The notes: a model not told the origin generated them from the sequence alone. A DNA stretch of 64,000 nucleotides from Carposina sasakii (GCA_014607495.2 CP053148.1:14012001-14076000), one strand, 5' to 3'; counted from the first letter of the stretch, positions 24,595-35,573 are shown. Translations and numbers: made by a program.

Positions 24595-24767
24595 TGGATC
24601 TTAGGGATAGATTTCATTGGATAATTATAATAAATCAAACTCGTTGTCGGAAATATCGATCGTGTAATCAGAAGAATGACAAATGACATATAGTTTTTTA
24701 TATTAGACAGCGGATGCCACGGAGGTCGGATAAACTAAATACAAAAAGGTTTTAACTGTCCGTGACA
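24595..24767 (-). repeat. Pao/BEL 3' LTR (173 bp)
   Basis: TGGATCTTAGGGATAGATTT begins it and ACTGTCCGTGACA ends it. I found no difference from 27721-27893 over the full length. The purine-rich tract expected before the 3' LTR is short (GGCTGGGAGCA on the minus strand). Confidence 0.93.
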
Positions 24768-24815
24768 TGCTCCCAGCCAAAATAAAAATAAAAATAGGTA
24801 ATAAAGTCAATAAAA

Positions 24816-25379
24816 TTAATTATCAATTGGTAGCGGGCAAATAACATTAAAACTTCGCGTAATAATTCCTCGCGCCGTCTGGATCTGGGCTACCCTCGTC
24901 ACTCCATCGCGTCCGTGAGAGCAGCCGATGATTCGCCCAAGTCTCCAACGACAAGGGGGGAGGCGCTCCTCCTTAATCAGCACCACTGTACCGACATCAA
25001 GGCTCTGGCCTTTGCAGGTTCTCCACTTGGTGCGTTCCTGAAGTAAACTAATATAATCCCTGGACCACCTCCGCCAAAAATCCTGTTGGAGTTGTTGCAA
25101 TTGTTGGTAGTGGTTCAGCCTTTTCGTAGGTATCATCGTATAGTCATAGTCGGGAATCGAATAAGGCGTCCTTCCAATCAGAAAGTGGCCTGGAGTAAGA
25201 CAAAATACCTCGTCGTTGTTTGAACTTGGTAGGGGGGATAAAGGTCGAGAATTTAGGATGCCCTCTATTTGTACAAGTAAGGTATGGAATTCTTCGTAAG
25301 TCAATAAAGCTTGGCCCAGGACACGTTTGAGATGAAATTTACATGACTTTACTGCGCTTTCATGAAGACCCCCCCACAT
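24816..25379 (-). pseudogene. Pao/BEL integrase C-terminal fragment
   Basis: This 187-residue frame starts MWGGLHESAVKS. The Glu of HES is the third acid of the integrase D-D-E triad. Downstream it carries the Pao-type sequence ILNSRPLSPL, then TPGHFLIG, then DFWRRWSRDY, and the C-terminal barrel-like part with GTVVLIKEERLPPCRWRLGR. These are family hallmarks of BEL/Pao integrase ends. It is separated from the preceding frame by a one-base shift at a run of seven C (plus strand, about 25367-25373). The frame alone cannot be a working enzyme, as the two Asp residues are upstream or lost. Confidence 0.88.
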
Positions 25380-25998
25380 GAGGAGTAATAGGTGGTAGAA
25401 ATTTCCATTCTATCCCCTCGGTGGCACTAAAAGTAACCAAATCGCTAGAGAAGTTATTTAGAAATGAATACAGCTCTTTCAACTCGTTGTTAGAGCCGTG
25501 AAATGTCGTACCATTGTCGCTCAATATTTGTTTAGGTTTCCCTCGTCTAGCAGTGAATCGACGAAGAGCAGCAGCCAATGGGAAGTCATGGCGACATTCG
25601 TTAGCTAACTGTAACAAACACCGCGTTGCCACGTATGGCGCACACTTTAATCCGAAGCTAAGGGTAGTTAGAGCATAAGTAGTTAAGGGTTCTGTAGGGC
25701 TTTCGCGCCAAAGAATACACTGAAGATATCGTTGCGCAGTTTCAATAAAAATCATTCGGTAAAAGTTTTTTATATCAGCGCTAACTATAAATCGGTTTTT
25801 TCTAAATCGTAATAAAATATTTATCAAGTTATCTTGCATCATGGTACCTTTACATTGGATATCGTTCAAGGATTTGCCCGTACTCGTTTTGTAAGAGGCA
25901 TCCATGACCACCCTTAGAGGAGTGGTGATTTTATGTGGAGTAAGAACCGCATGGTGGGGTACATAATTACAGGGTTGCATTGAATCGAACTCTATCAT
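25360..25998 (-). pseudogene. Pao/BEL pol remnant: RT start fused by deletion to integrase core
   Basis: Residues 1-135 are the fingers and first palm part of a Pao reverse transcriptase: NYVPHHAVLTP, LRVVMDASYKT, and the first catalytic Asp in FIVSADIKNFYRM. They run up to LSFGLKCAPYVATRCL. At residues 140-148 (about plus 25555-25580) the sequence jumps into the integrase core: ALRRFTARRGKPKQILSDNG, whose SDNG carries the second acid. The RT YxDD box, RNase H, zinc-binding and first catalytic Asp of integrase are missing. The frame then shifts at the poly-C run. The joint lies at an Ala-Ala/Leu stretch common to both domains, suggesting microhomology-mediated deletion. Confidence 0.88.
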
Positions 25999-27571
25999 AT
26001 GCCCTGCGTTTAAACTCTCGCATAAAGTTTACATAATTTTGTTTGTATACAGGGTCGCGTTGAAACTTAGACTCTAAGGTTTTAAACCTTTTAAAAACTA
26101 CAGGTCTAGATTGCCCAAGTGCGGATGGTGACTCCTTGAGAGGAATCGATACCACGAAGCTACCGTCAGATGCCCTTTTGTGAGTAGCAAATACTTTCTC
26201 ACACTGAGACATATCATCATCTGATGGGATCGGTGTCTCTTTACTAGAATTACACATAAAAGACTTGGAATAACCGCTCATTACAAAATTGTATCGAATC
26301 TGTTTAGGTATAGAATTAATATTTATAGCACCTGATACCACCCAGCCTAAGCGTGTCCTTTGCAGTATAGGCAAGCCTTCGCCAAGCTTATGTTGACCTA
26401 TACAAAGGAGATGATAGAACTGTTCGGCCCCCAGAATTAAATCAATATTGCCTCCGACTAGAAATGACTCGTCTGCCAGTTGAAAACGTCGTGGTATAGT
26501 CAGGGAACGGGGTAAGCCAGCGATGTAAGAGGGTACATTACATATATTCGGTACAATGAGGCAAGATAGATCGACAGTAAATGTGCCGTCCTTCGATTGC
26601 AAAGTAAGGTTACATAAGTGTTTAATATTCGTAATATTTTCGTTAAAACCTATAACATCCATATTAATACGTTGTATGGGTAATAGCAGCTTGCGCACTG
26701 CTGCCTCGGTAATGTAGTTAGCTTGTGAACCAGAATCAAGTAGTGCTCTAAATACACTTAATCTACCATTCGCGTCGGAGATCAAAACTTGAGCTGTCGA
26801 TAGGATAATATTTTTATTCGGTAAAGCACCACACACTTGACCATCGGTTTGGTGCAATGTCGTATTCATTATTGGTTGACTGGTACACAAGTTAACTGTA
26901 TGTGACTCTACATTAGCATTCGGTTCTAAAGTAGGATAGGTTGGCATCGGCGTCTCGCTATTATTATTTGGTTGAGCTTGCAGGTGCCAGAGAGTATGAT
27001 GTTTACCCTTGCAGGTCCTATAGGCAGAAGCTCGGCAATTAGTTATCGCATGATTAGTCCCTAAGCAGTTGAAACAAATGGGCAGTTTCTTCACTACACG
27101 AATGCGTGTCGGTACATTCAAGGCCAAAAACTTAGGACATTGATTAATATAATGATACTCACTACAATATGGGCATTGTCTACGATTAAAATTGGGCTTA
27201 GGTACCTTCGTAGTAGGTTGGACAGGAGACGTAGTGACAAGCGCGTTCCTAGAGGTGCTAACCGAGCAGTCTCCAATAGTGAACACATCTTGGAGGTCGG
27301 CTCGCGCCCGCAGGAATGCTTTAAATTGCTGTAAGGTAGGAAGTTCGTTAGTTAGGCTTGTTTTTTCCTCCCATTTACGCTGTACATTTTTATCGAGTCT
27401 AGAAACTAGAAAAAATATAACAAGTATATCCCAACCGTCAGTACAAATCTCTTCAAATGATTTTAAAGTTCGCATATGCTTTGAAATGTTATCGGCGAAA
27501 CTTCTCAAATGCTGAGCACTGTCCGGAACTGTTTCGTTTCTAAATAATGCTCGAAGGTGGTTATAAATCAA
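25967..27571 (-). pseudogene. Pao/BEL gag (N-terminally truncated) - protease - start of RT
   Basis: This is a 534-residue frame. Residues 1-100 match the C-terminal part of the DUF1759-type gag, with SRLDKNVQRKWEEK and LQQFKAFLRARADLQ. Zinc knuckles follow: C133-C136-H140-C145, then a canonical CX2CX4HX4C at C166-C169-H174-C179. The aspartic protease active site ALLDSGSQANYIT is at 277-289. Further on come the DUF1758/protease tail (LPILQRTRLGWVVSG) and the RT lead-in MREFK near residue 509. The last residues are out of frame relative to the next open frame, showing a one-base shift near plus 26000. The gag N-terminus expected between here and the 5' LTR is missing: only 150 bp remain. Confidence 0.9.
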
Positions 27572-27720
27572 AACCTTAGGCTTATTGTGCCGGGCCGTCG
27601 CCGAACCAAGAGATCTCGCTTGACTTCTTGTTAGCTTTTCTAAGTTTCTTTAGAAATACGACTGGCGCGGACTGATCCTTTACGTGTTTCGTACTTATTA
27701 ATAGTCGGGTTCACCAAAAA

Positions 27721-27893
27721 TGGATCTTAGGGATAGATTTCATTGGATAATTATAATAAATCAAACTCGTTGTCGGAAATATCGATCGTGTAATCAGAAG
27801 AATGACAAATGACATATAGTTTTTTATATTAGACAGCGGATGCCACGGAGGTCGGATAAACTAAATACAAAAAGGTTTTAACTGTCCGTGACA
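27721..27893 (-). repeat. Pao/BEL 5' LTR (173 bp)
   Basis: It appears identical to 24595-24767. It has TG...CA ends and is followed by the CTAAT duplication (27894-27898). Confidence 0.93.
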
Positions 27894-29259
27894 CTAATGA
27901 ACATGTATCTTTGATTTCAACTTCATAGGTATAACGGTTTTCTTGAACATTTTGTATTCCCGTTTGTTCCGTTCCGGTGGGAATTTCAGGAAATATGTTC
28001 TCAGTTCTTTCTTACAGTCCCTACCGAATATACCTGTCATATTTCATCTCTATATGTCATGTGCTTTTCGTAATAACTTAAAATTACTGTTTGTGCCGTT
28101 CCCATGGGAATTTCGGGAAACCCGTTCTTAATGGTCTTTTACACCCCCTAACAAACATACACACCAAATTTCATCTGTGTACGTCAAACGGTATATTTTT
28201 ATACTTTTGAATAAGCTTTTGTTCCGGTACAGTGGAAATTTCGATAAAAATTTTGAATTCCTGTCTGCCTCGTTCCCATGGAAATTTTGGGAATTCCATC
28301 CGTACTCTCTTACACCCCCTAACGAACATAAACACCAAAAGGGAGTGGGTGTAATTTACCTGTGAAATTTTAAATTTATTTGTATGTGTCCGTTTCTTCG
28401 TGGGATCATGTAGGTATGTTGTTTTCGCAATTCCTTTTGATTTTGACTAATTTTACACTCATTTTTGGGGATTTTCCCGACGTTTCCATTTATCATCGTT
28501 ATCATCCATCATAAATTAAGAAATCATCAGTACTAAAAACAATGGCTGTATGGATGCTGTATTCCTCATGCCCTTCCTTCAGGATACACCAAATAAAAAG
28601 TTTCATTTCATCTGTACGTTACAGAATATTCCGAAATTCTCATGGGAACGGCACAAACAGTAATTTCAAGTTTTTACGAAAACCACATGACATATAGAGA
28701 TGGAATATGACAGGTATATTCGGTAGGGAGTGTAAGAAAGATCTGAGAACATATTTCCCGAATAGGGACTGCTAGGGAGCACAAAGAACGGATTTCCCAT
28801 AATTCCCACGGGAACTGGACAAACTGGAATTCCCAATTTTAACGAAAACCATTTGACACAATATAATGATGAAATTTGGTAGGAAGTGTGAGGAGGCACG
28901 GAGAACGTATTTCTCGAAATTTCCACCTGAACGGGACAAATGGGAATTTCATTTTTTACGAAAACCGCTATAAATATAAAGCAGAAATCGGGCATTTCTA
29001 TTCGTTAGGGAGTGCGAGGAAGCACTAAGAACGGATTTCCCGAAATTCCCACGGGAACGGGACAAACGGAAATTTCCAATTTTTACGCAAACCACTTGAC
29101 ACATAATGATGCAATATGACAGGTATATTCGGTAGGGAGTGTAAGGAAGCACTGAGGACTTATTTCCCGAAATTCCTACGGGAACGGGACAAACGGGAAT
29201 TCCAAATTTTGGAGGATATGTACCGAAGTGAAGCGAGGGCGGGTCACTAGTAATGAATA

Positions 29260-30500
29260 AAATATATACATAGTTAGCATTTAGATATGCTAAACGGTTG
29301 GCTGGCGTGTGATAATAGACCGCTAGTCTGTATTCATGAAGCGTTGTGTACCTAGAGCCTCTCTGTGAATTTCTGTTTTCACCAGCTCCAATATGGTATT
29401 GATCCGGCCAATTCTAAAGCTTAAGTAAAAACTCCTCACGCTAGAAATAATAGTGGTACAATACTAGTGCAGTTGCTCTATTTAATACAAATAAAGAATG
29501 CACAATTTTTCGCAAAAAATGGCTATTTTATATGCGCAAAAGTTTTCCATTTTTATTCATTCTCCATATGTAAAGGAAAATAACATAAAAATTGGGAAAA
29601 TTGTAGCGAATAGCAGTAACTACCTATAGTTATCCACGTAAAAATTGAACTTTATCATTTACTAGTTTATTGTGTCAGAAGAACCATGTCTGAAAGCGTT
29701 CAAAAAGTTATATTGCAATTTGTCATATAGCAATGGAGCTACATGAATGATTTCGACGGAGTATTTTGGCCAGTTACTCACAATATAATGGAAACGAGGG
29801 ACTGATGATGGAGCTATTTTGAAATCTATCTTTTGTCTCAACAAATTGTGAACTGTACTCTCACCCTATAAGCACCGTCTTAAGCAGAAATTAAACCAGG
29901 AGATGTTCAAACAAAAACAATTAGGCGCCTAGTGTAGGTGCGCGGGCTTGCCGTACAGGAAATCGGGAAGTTTGTTGTATTTTAGTGTTTCTGACGTGGA
30001 TACCCCGGCCGTCAGCCGCACTGGTCTATCGGTTAAGCGGTAATGTTCTTATATGGTATGATGATATAGTGGTTTCCGCGACTACAGTTGTACTGTACAT
30101 ACATATGTTTATGTCCAAATAAGTTGGATAGAAGTGTGCAATACTCACACTTTTCACTTTTTTCAGTCACCACATTCTGCCCATTGTTTCACCGGGAGGC
30201 GGTGGGGTTTCGTTCACATGTTTATTGTTATTTTGTGTACTAGTGGACGCCGGCGACCTCGTCCGCTTAAACTTTATAAATCCTTTAATTTCCGTTTCCT
30301 TGAGAAATTTGGAAAAGTCTATTTTCATTGGATGCTCGCGCTTCTCGCATGGTAGTGGAAAGTGTTAATTCGACTATAAAGCACTAGGGAATTGTGAATC
30401 TCTAGGTAGATTCAATTCAAAGAACTAAGTAAGGTCAATACAAAATATAATGTGCTCTATTCTTAATCTCGTGACGTGTTCCGTAAAAACAATTGATATC
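29260..30500. other. Intron with small repeat scraps
   Basis: Plain AT-rich intron. A scrap of Helitron 3' end (ACTAGTGGACGCCGGCGACC) lies at 30238-30300, and a possible tRNA-like scrap lies near 30015-30045 (GGTCTATCGGTTAAGCGGTA). No gene is seen. Confidence 0.45.
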
Positions 30501-30502
30501 AA

Positions 30503-30604
<102 letters not shown>

Positions 30605-31520
30605 ACTGCAATACATTGTGCGACGCATGCTGTATTAATTCTAAATCGAAAGAATAGAAAATCACCTGTACTTGTCGGAAAAAATTTTACTCTATCTTAA
30701 GACCGTCTCTTGTTTGAGTTTAAGTATAAGCGACGATAAATAGAGCCGGCAGCAAATGCTCAGTTTTAACTGTGCTGACCATGCAGGAAGGTGGGAATAG
30801 AGGTGTTCTGATAATGTGTCGACTGTCGTCGCTGCAATTGTCAGTCACTTGTGAAAATAGACAGGAAGCTCCGGTTTTGCGAAAGGATTTGACTTGCGAT
30901 TCGTAGGGGCTGCAGAAGTCAGCGAAGAACGCGCTGGTAATGGTAAAACTAAAACCGGCACTGTATACTTTGTAGTCGCAGGTCTATATTAGTTAGCGCG
31001 TCTCCGCTTTTATCTTCCTTCATATTGCAGACTGATTCTTCAGTTACAATACAATTGAACGTCGTCGTCTTGTGGAAAGCTGACAACTTCAAACTTAGTG
31101 CTGTGCTCTCTTCTATAGTTTCACAGATTCGACTCGAATTAGCTCGAATAAGCTCTTTTTATTTTATTTTAACCTGATTGGAACAAACCGGAATAGTTGC
31201 TGTTAAGTATTTCAAGGACGAATGTCAGTTACACAGTGACGTCATCTACGGAATATCACACAAAGGTGTCTTCTTTATTATACCAAATGAATTACTTGAC
31301 TGTCCCATTATGATCATTTCGATGGAAGATTAAAACCCGGACTTAGCCTTATTCTATTTTAAATATTTCAGTATAGGTTAATGATAAATGAGTAATAGCT
31401 TATAAACAGACCATTCCGGAACAATTCAAAATTAGTCATGGCTGCAATGTTGTTAAATTAATTCTACCTATATGGTATTTGTAAAACTTTGATAATGAGT
31501 TTGTTTCCTATGGTTGAATC

Positions 31521-31764
31521 TTAACACGTTGACGGACAGTAGAAACAAGTGAAATTCGAAAATTGACACTATATGTTTTTGTAATTTTTAGAATATTAGA
31601 AGTATGGTTTTACTCTTTCTGCTTAAATACACTTAATTTTGATTAATTCAATACAGCCGCAGTGTCTAAAAACGACCGTTTCGTATTGGACGGCTATTGC
31701 CGTCATGTCACATAGTGAACTTGAACTTGACGGCTATAGACGCAACTGTCCGTCAACGTGTTAA
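31521..31764. mobile_element. piggyBac-like MITE with TTAA duplication (244 bp)
   Basis: The ends are TTAACACGTTGACGGACAGT and its exact reverse complement ACTGTCCGTCAACGTGTTAA. The outer TTAA on both sides fits the TTAA target duplication of the piggyBac superfamily, leaving perfect 16-bp TIRs. The interior has sub-terminal repeats around GACGGCTATTGCCGTC and GACGGCTATAG. No protein is encoded. A weaker partial match (TAACACGTTGACGTGTG) occurs at about 37161. Confidence 0.8.
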
Positions 31765-32139
31765 TAACATTTTATGCTTATCAGAATAAATTACCAAAAT
31801 CATACATATCTGTAAAATTACAATTTGATTATGTATCCAAATGAGGTAGTAACAAGCCTTCAAAGTCAAGTAGGCAAGTCCATTTTTAACCGACTTCAAA
31901 AAAGGAGGAGGTTCTCAATTAGTATACATAATATATATATATATCACCGATATTTCCGTCAATTATAAACGGATTTCAAAATATTTTTTTTTGGTTGGAT
32001 AGAGTTCACTTCTGAGGTGGTCTCATTTTCACCAGGTCAGGATCTGATGATGGGATCCAGGAGAAATCTAGGGCAACCACCGAAAATTGTATGCTCGTAC
32101 GGTGCTTTTGTTACGTAATCATGTCTTACTCAGGTATAT

Positions 32140-33381
32140 GCTTCAGGGTGTCAACATCTAATGCTGCTGTGCTGATGATGAAGCTACAGAACTTCTTAAT
32201 GGTTAGGAGTTGGGATACAGTACTGCAATTGGTCAGTGGAAAATATTTCGTAGTATGTAGGGCTAACGTGTTACTTGAATCAACATCTGACGCTGCTGTG
32301 CTGATGATGAAGATACAGAACTCCTTAACGTTTAGGAGTTGGGAGACAGTACTGCCATTGGTCGATGAAAACTATTTAGTAGTATATAGGGCTAACGTGT
32401 TACTTGAATCAACATCTGATGCTGCTGTGCTGATGATGAAGCTACAGAACTCCTTAACGGTTAACTAGGCTAAGCTGATTGTGTATCATTTATATTGCTT
32501 GCCTATATTCTGAAGTGTCTACATATATTGTATATTATTATTGTTTTTGTATTGAGGGGCCTAGGCCATATGTTTATTATTATTGTATTTACCTTACGAG
32601 TTGTGCCTCTCGAAACTTGTCTCTTGATCGAGGCAGGGATATCTGTATAACTTAACTGTTGCGAGATGGACTACTATTGGGCGGCGCGGCTGTAAGGATT
32701 TTAATGCATGTTTTGTGTGCGCCAGTCATAGTTGCATGTATCAGTATTGTGCTACAATGTATAATCATTATTCTACTTTTTAATACATGTGATGTTGGTG
32801 TGCCTAATCTTAATAAATAAATAAACGGTTAGGAGTTGGGAGACAGTACTGCAATTGGTCGATGAAAACTATTTAGTAGTATGTAGGGCTAGCGTGTTAC
32901 TTGAATCAACATCTGATGCTGCTGTGCTGATGATGAAGCTACAGAACTCCACAGTACTGCAATTGGTCGATGGAAATTATTTATTAGTATGTAGGGCAAA
33001 CGTGTTACTTGAGTCAAAATCTGATGCTGCTGTGCTGATGATGAAGCTACAGAACTCCTTAACGGTTAGGAGTTGGGAGACAGTACTGCAATTGGTCGAT
33101 GGAAACTATTTAGTAGTATGTAGGGCTAACGTGTTACTTGAATCAACATCTGATGCTGTTGTGCTGATGATGAAGCTACAGAACTCCTTAACGGTTAGGA
33201 GTTGGGAGATAGTACTAAAATTGGTCGATGGAAACTATATAGTGGTATGTAGGGCTAACTTGTTGCTTGTGAGGTATACTTGAATCAACATCTGATGCTG
33301 CTGTGCTGATGGTCAAGCTATAGAACTCCTTAACGGTTAGGAGTTAGGGGACAGTACTGCAATTGGTCGATGGAAACTATA
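32140..33381 (+). repeat. 129-bp minisatellite, about 7 units, interrupted
   Basis: Each unit contains GCTAACGTGTTACTTGAATC, ATGCTGCTGTGCTGATGATG, AAGCTACAGAACTCCTTAAC, GGTTAGGAGTTGGGAGACAG, and TACTGCAATTGGTCGATGG. Because 129 is a multiple of three, long frames arise with a 43-residue repeat (ANVLLESTSDAAVLMMKLQN...). Units differ by point changes. One unit lacks a block (about 32950). The unit ending at 32463 is broken by the insertion at 32464-32823. Coding is unlikely, as stops interrupt and no start or splice context is seen. Confidence 0.9.
32464..32823 (+). mobile_element. 5'-truncated retroelement 3' end with (AATA)n tail and 8-bp duplication
   Basis: It interrupts a minisatellite unit. 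AACGGTTA occurs on both sides (32456-32463 and 32824-32831), so removal restores the unit. The insert ends TGCCTAATCTTAATAAATAAATAA, an A-rich short-repeat tail. With variable truncation this fits a non-LTR retrotransposon 3' UTR of Jockey/CR1 type. No frame remains. Confidence 0.8.
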
Positions 33382-33743
33382 CAGGGTTTTTTTTGTGGCC
33401 ACCATTAACGAAGGGTACGTACTCTGTACATCAAATAAAGTAAGTTTATGCCAAAAAAAATGCTGGGATTTTTTTTTATTTAATTACTTGATCTGGCGAA
33501 ATTTATAGTGTCTAGTGTTTATGCTAGTTTTTTCATAGACAGATATTAATTATTTCTCGTGAAAAATCTTGATACGCGCGTCTATGTGCATTCATGCAGA
33601 AAAACGCAGTCTATTTACTCAACTTTGTACCCTAATATTTTGGAAACCAGACTCTTCCCAGGTATGCTTTCAAGAGAAAAATGATTGTGATGATGAGGAG
33701 ATTACGTAGTTTTCAGGAACGTTGACGACCAAAAATCACCATG
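33382..33743 (+). mobile_element. TIR family F, short copy (362 bp) with TATA duplication
   Basis: The left end CAGGGTTTTTTTTGTGGCCA and right end GGTCAACG-type sequence ending ACCAAAAATCACCATG match the ends of 22317-22950 in the opposite orientation. TATA lies on both sides. It inserted in the last minisatellite unit and lacks the extra 265-bp block of the long copy. Confidence 0.75.
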
Positions 33744-34029
33744 TATATATAAACTAGCATCTATTTAAGTCCACGACGCATTAACACAACTAAAAAAAGA
33801 GAAATAAACTAAAATATAATAAATAAAGAGAAATAAACTAAGAAAAATAGACTCCAAAAAATAAGTGATAATTATAAATATTTAAATAGTTAAAGATGAC
33901 TTTGTTAAAGTATTAGGTATTAAGTTGTAAATATTTAAATAATTTGAGATATTTAATATGTATTAAGTAGATAAATTTGTTACGTTATTTATCGCTTTTT
34001 AGTTAAAGTTTGAAGTCGGTTAAATTTTT

Positions 34030-35573
34030 TTTCTATTAGTCAGTTTTTCAAATGTGAAATTAATTGAAAATTACAACATCACATGTCCACCTGCATCATT
34101 TACATCAACTTTTGTTTTGTGACCATATTTATAAACGCAATATTTAATATACTCGTAGCTATAGAACAAAAGTTCTTTTACGCGCATACAAGAAACTTAA
34201 AGATTGACGTCACGTTGAAGTAGCCGTTTCTATGGAGAGTTTTTTGGCAAGTCTAAAATTGTGATTTTGAAATCGTTATATCTCGGAAAGATTTCACCCT
34301 AGCGAAGTTTTTCTTTCGCAAATGTTTCTTTTACATTATGATCTTTCGATATAAATACAAATAAAAAAACTGTAAACGACCCTATTATGCACATATGAAC
34401 ATTAGCCATAAGATTTTGTGAAGTTTGCTCTTTACGCCGTTACTTTAAAGGTATTTTTATAATGAGATCGCCAAGGGGCATCTTTTTACTCGCATTCAGG
34501 TTCATTTTTATTAGACGAGAAAAAAGTCTTTCTGCGATGTCAATTATGCGCCCTTTTATGGACTCAGAACCTATTAGAAATTTAAAATATTTTGCTACGC
34601 TTCAAAAATAAAAAAATGCTAAAACGATACACAAATGATATTTGCCGTAATCTGATCTCATATTATCAATATGTATTTGTTTGCAGAGAAAGGACCCTTA
34701 TCTATCAGTTATCACATTATATTGACAAATCCAATGTTGACGCGTCGTTTCATCGATCCGTTTGTATGTGTTACCGCAATACTAGTTTACATGCAATGGT
34801 TACAAGTAGTGAAGAATTCCATTAAATCATTGTCATTACTGTTTTCCTTTTCTGAAACCTGCGTGTAAAACACGTTTCATGTTATGTAAAGTTACATACA
34901 CCACCTACTCATTTAATGCCTATTGAATACAGTGTAAGCCTCTTGCATACAGATGCGAGCATCGCAATTCGGTTACTCGGACCAACCACAAATGCAGTGA
35001 CGTGGTCAAGCGCAGTAATTCCGACTGTGCCTTTGACAAGCTAATTGCTTCTACTCGAGGTATTCCACTACGCCGTTCGGTTTGAAATATTTCGACCACG
35101 CCAAAGGGAATCAAATAAATGCAATAGCAACCAATATGTGATATATCAAAGCAAAGTTGATGTGGCAAATTTGAAGAGACCTTTCGTCATGTTAATAACT
35201 TCATAGTTTTGATCAGTGCATGGGGATATGTTTGTTTGATATTTTTTCTTGTGCTGCACTAGATATTTTTTAATTTGAGGGATATAGGTAAGATCCTTGT
35301 CGATATTGCTCCCTGTCAATATTATCAAATAATAAAAACTCGTTTGCGGCTTTTGCTGACGGACCCACAGTAGAGAGCGTGTAAGAGGCAGAATGTTATC
35401 CGTCTGTCGGATTCTTCTATCAATGGTGGTAGTAGGACTCGTAGCTGATTATGCTACCATCCTATCGTACCTATTCAGCCTCCACACACACTGCCGAGTT
35501 GACCTATTAATTAGGTCTCTGTCCTCAGGTGTTTCGTAAAACTAATACTAACTTAATAATAACTTGTCTACAG
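34030..35573 (+). other. trio: Intron immediately upstream of the SH3 exon
   Basis: This 1.5-kb stretch holds no recognised transposon or gene. It ends in a GTCTACAG acceptor at 35573. Confidence 0.5.

Larger units (their letters stand above)
24595..27893 (-). mobile_element. Pao/BEL-family LTR retrotransposon, internally deleted, identical LTRs (3.3 kb)
   Basis: This is a complete insertion unit: 173-bp LTRs beginning TG and ending CA, with a perfect 5-bp duplication CTAAT outside. The coding strand is minus, so the 5' LTR is the one at 27721. Next to it the minus strand reads TTTTTGGTGAACCCGACTA, a plausible tRNA primer-binding site starting TGG. Coding remnants in order are gag C-terminus with zinc knuckles, aspartic protease, the start of reverse transcriptase, then integrase C-terminal half. 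The RT catalytic YxDD region, RNase H and the integrase N-terminus are deleted, and two frameshifts are present. Identical LTRs mean recent arrival, so enzymes were presumably supplied by another copy. Confidence 0.92.
24104..29250. mobile_element. Palindromic Helitron with two outward 3' ends, split by a Pao/BEL insertion
   Basis: At 24104 a minus-oriented Helitron 3' end (CTAG, then GTAGCCCGCCCTCGCTTC) starts the element. At 29250 a plus-oriented 3' end (GCGAGGGCGGGTCACTAG) closes it. The host A and T lie correctly outside. The outer 490-600 bp of each side are inverted copies, matching closely through blocks such as GTGCTTCCTTACACTCCCTA and AATGCCCGATTTCTGCTTTA. The interior at about 27899-28612 continues as the left half and corresponds to 47.1-47.53 kb of the complete element. 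It breaks at CGTTACAGAAT, where the second, inverted 3' half joins. No 5' TC end is present. The 3.3-kb retrotransposon sits at 24595-27893. Confidence 0.75.
31884..34026. mobile_element. DNA transposon with TTAACCGACTTCAAA ends carrying a minisatellite
   Basis: Left end TTTTTAACCGACTTCAAAAA (31883-31902) and right end GTTTGAAGTCGGTTAAATTT (34008-34027) are inverted repeats. Between them is a left domain (ATAGAGTTCACTTCTGAGG, GATCTGATGATGGGATCCAG), the 129-bp tandem array, two later insertions (32464-32823 and 33382-33743) and an AT-rich right domain. No transposase frame is present. The superfamily is not assigned. Confidence 0.7.

Noticed and set aside
24104..29250. CRISPR-like array from regularly repeated GGGAATTTCGGGAAA blocks
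   Set aside because: The blocks are diverged internal repeats of a Helitron, spaced irregularly by similar and not unique sequence.
32091..33283. Repeat protein gene of about 270 residues
   Set aside because: The open frame is a product of the 129-bp period. It is broken by an insertion and stops, and belongs to a transposon.
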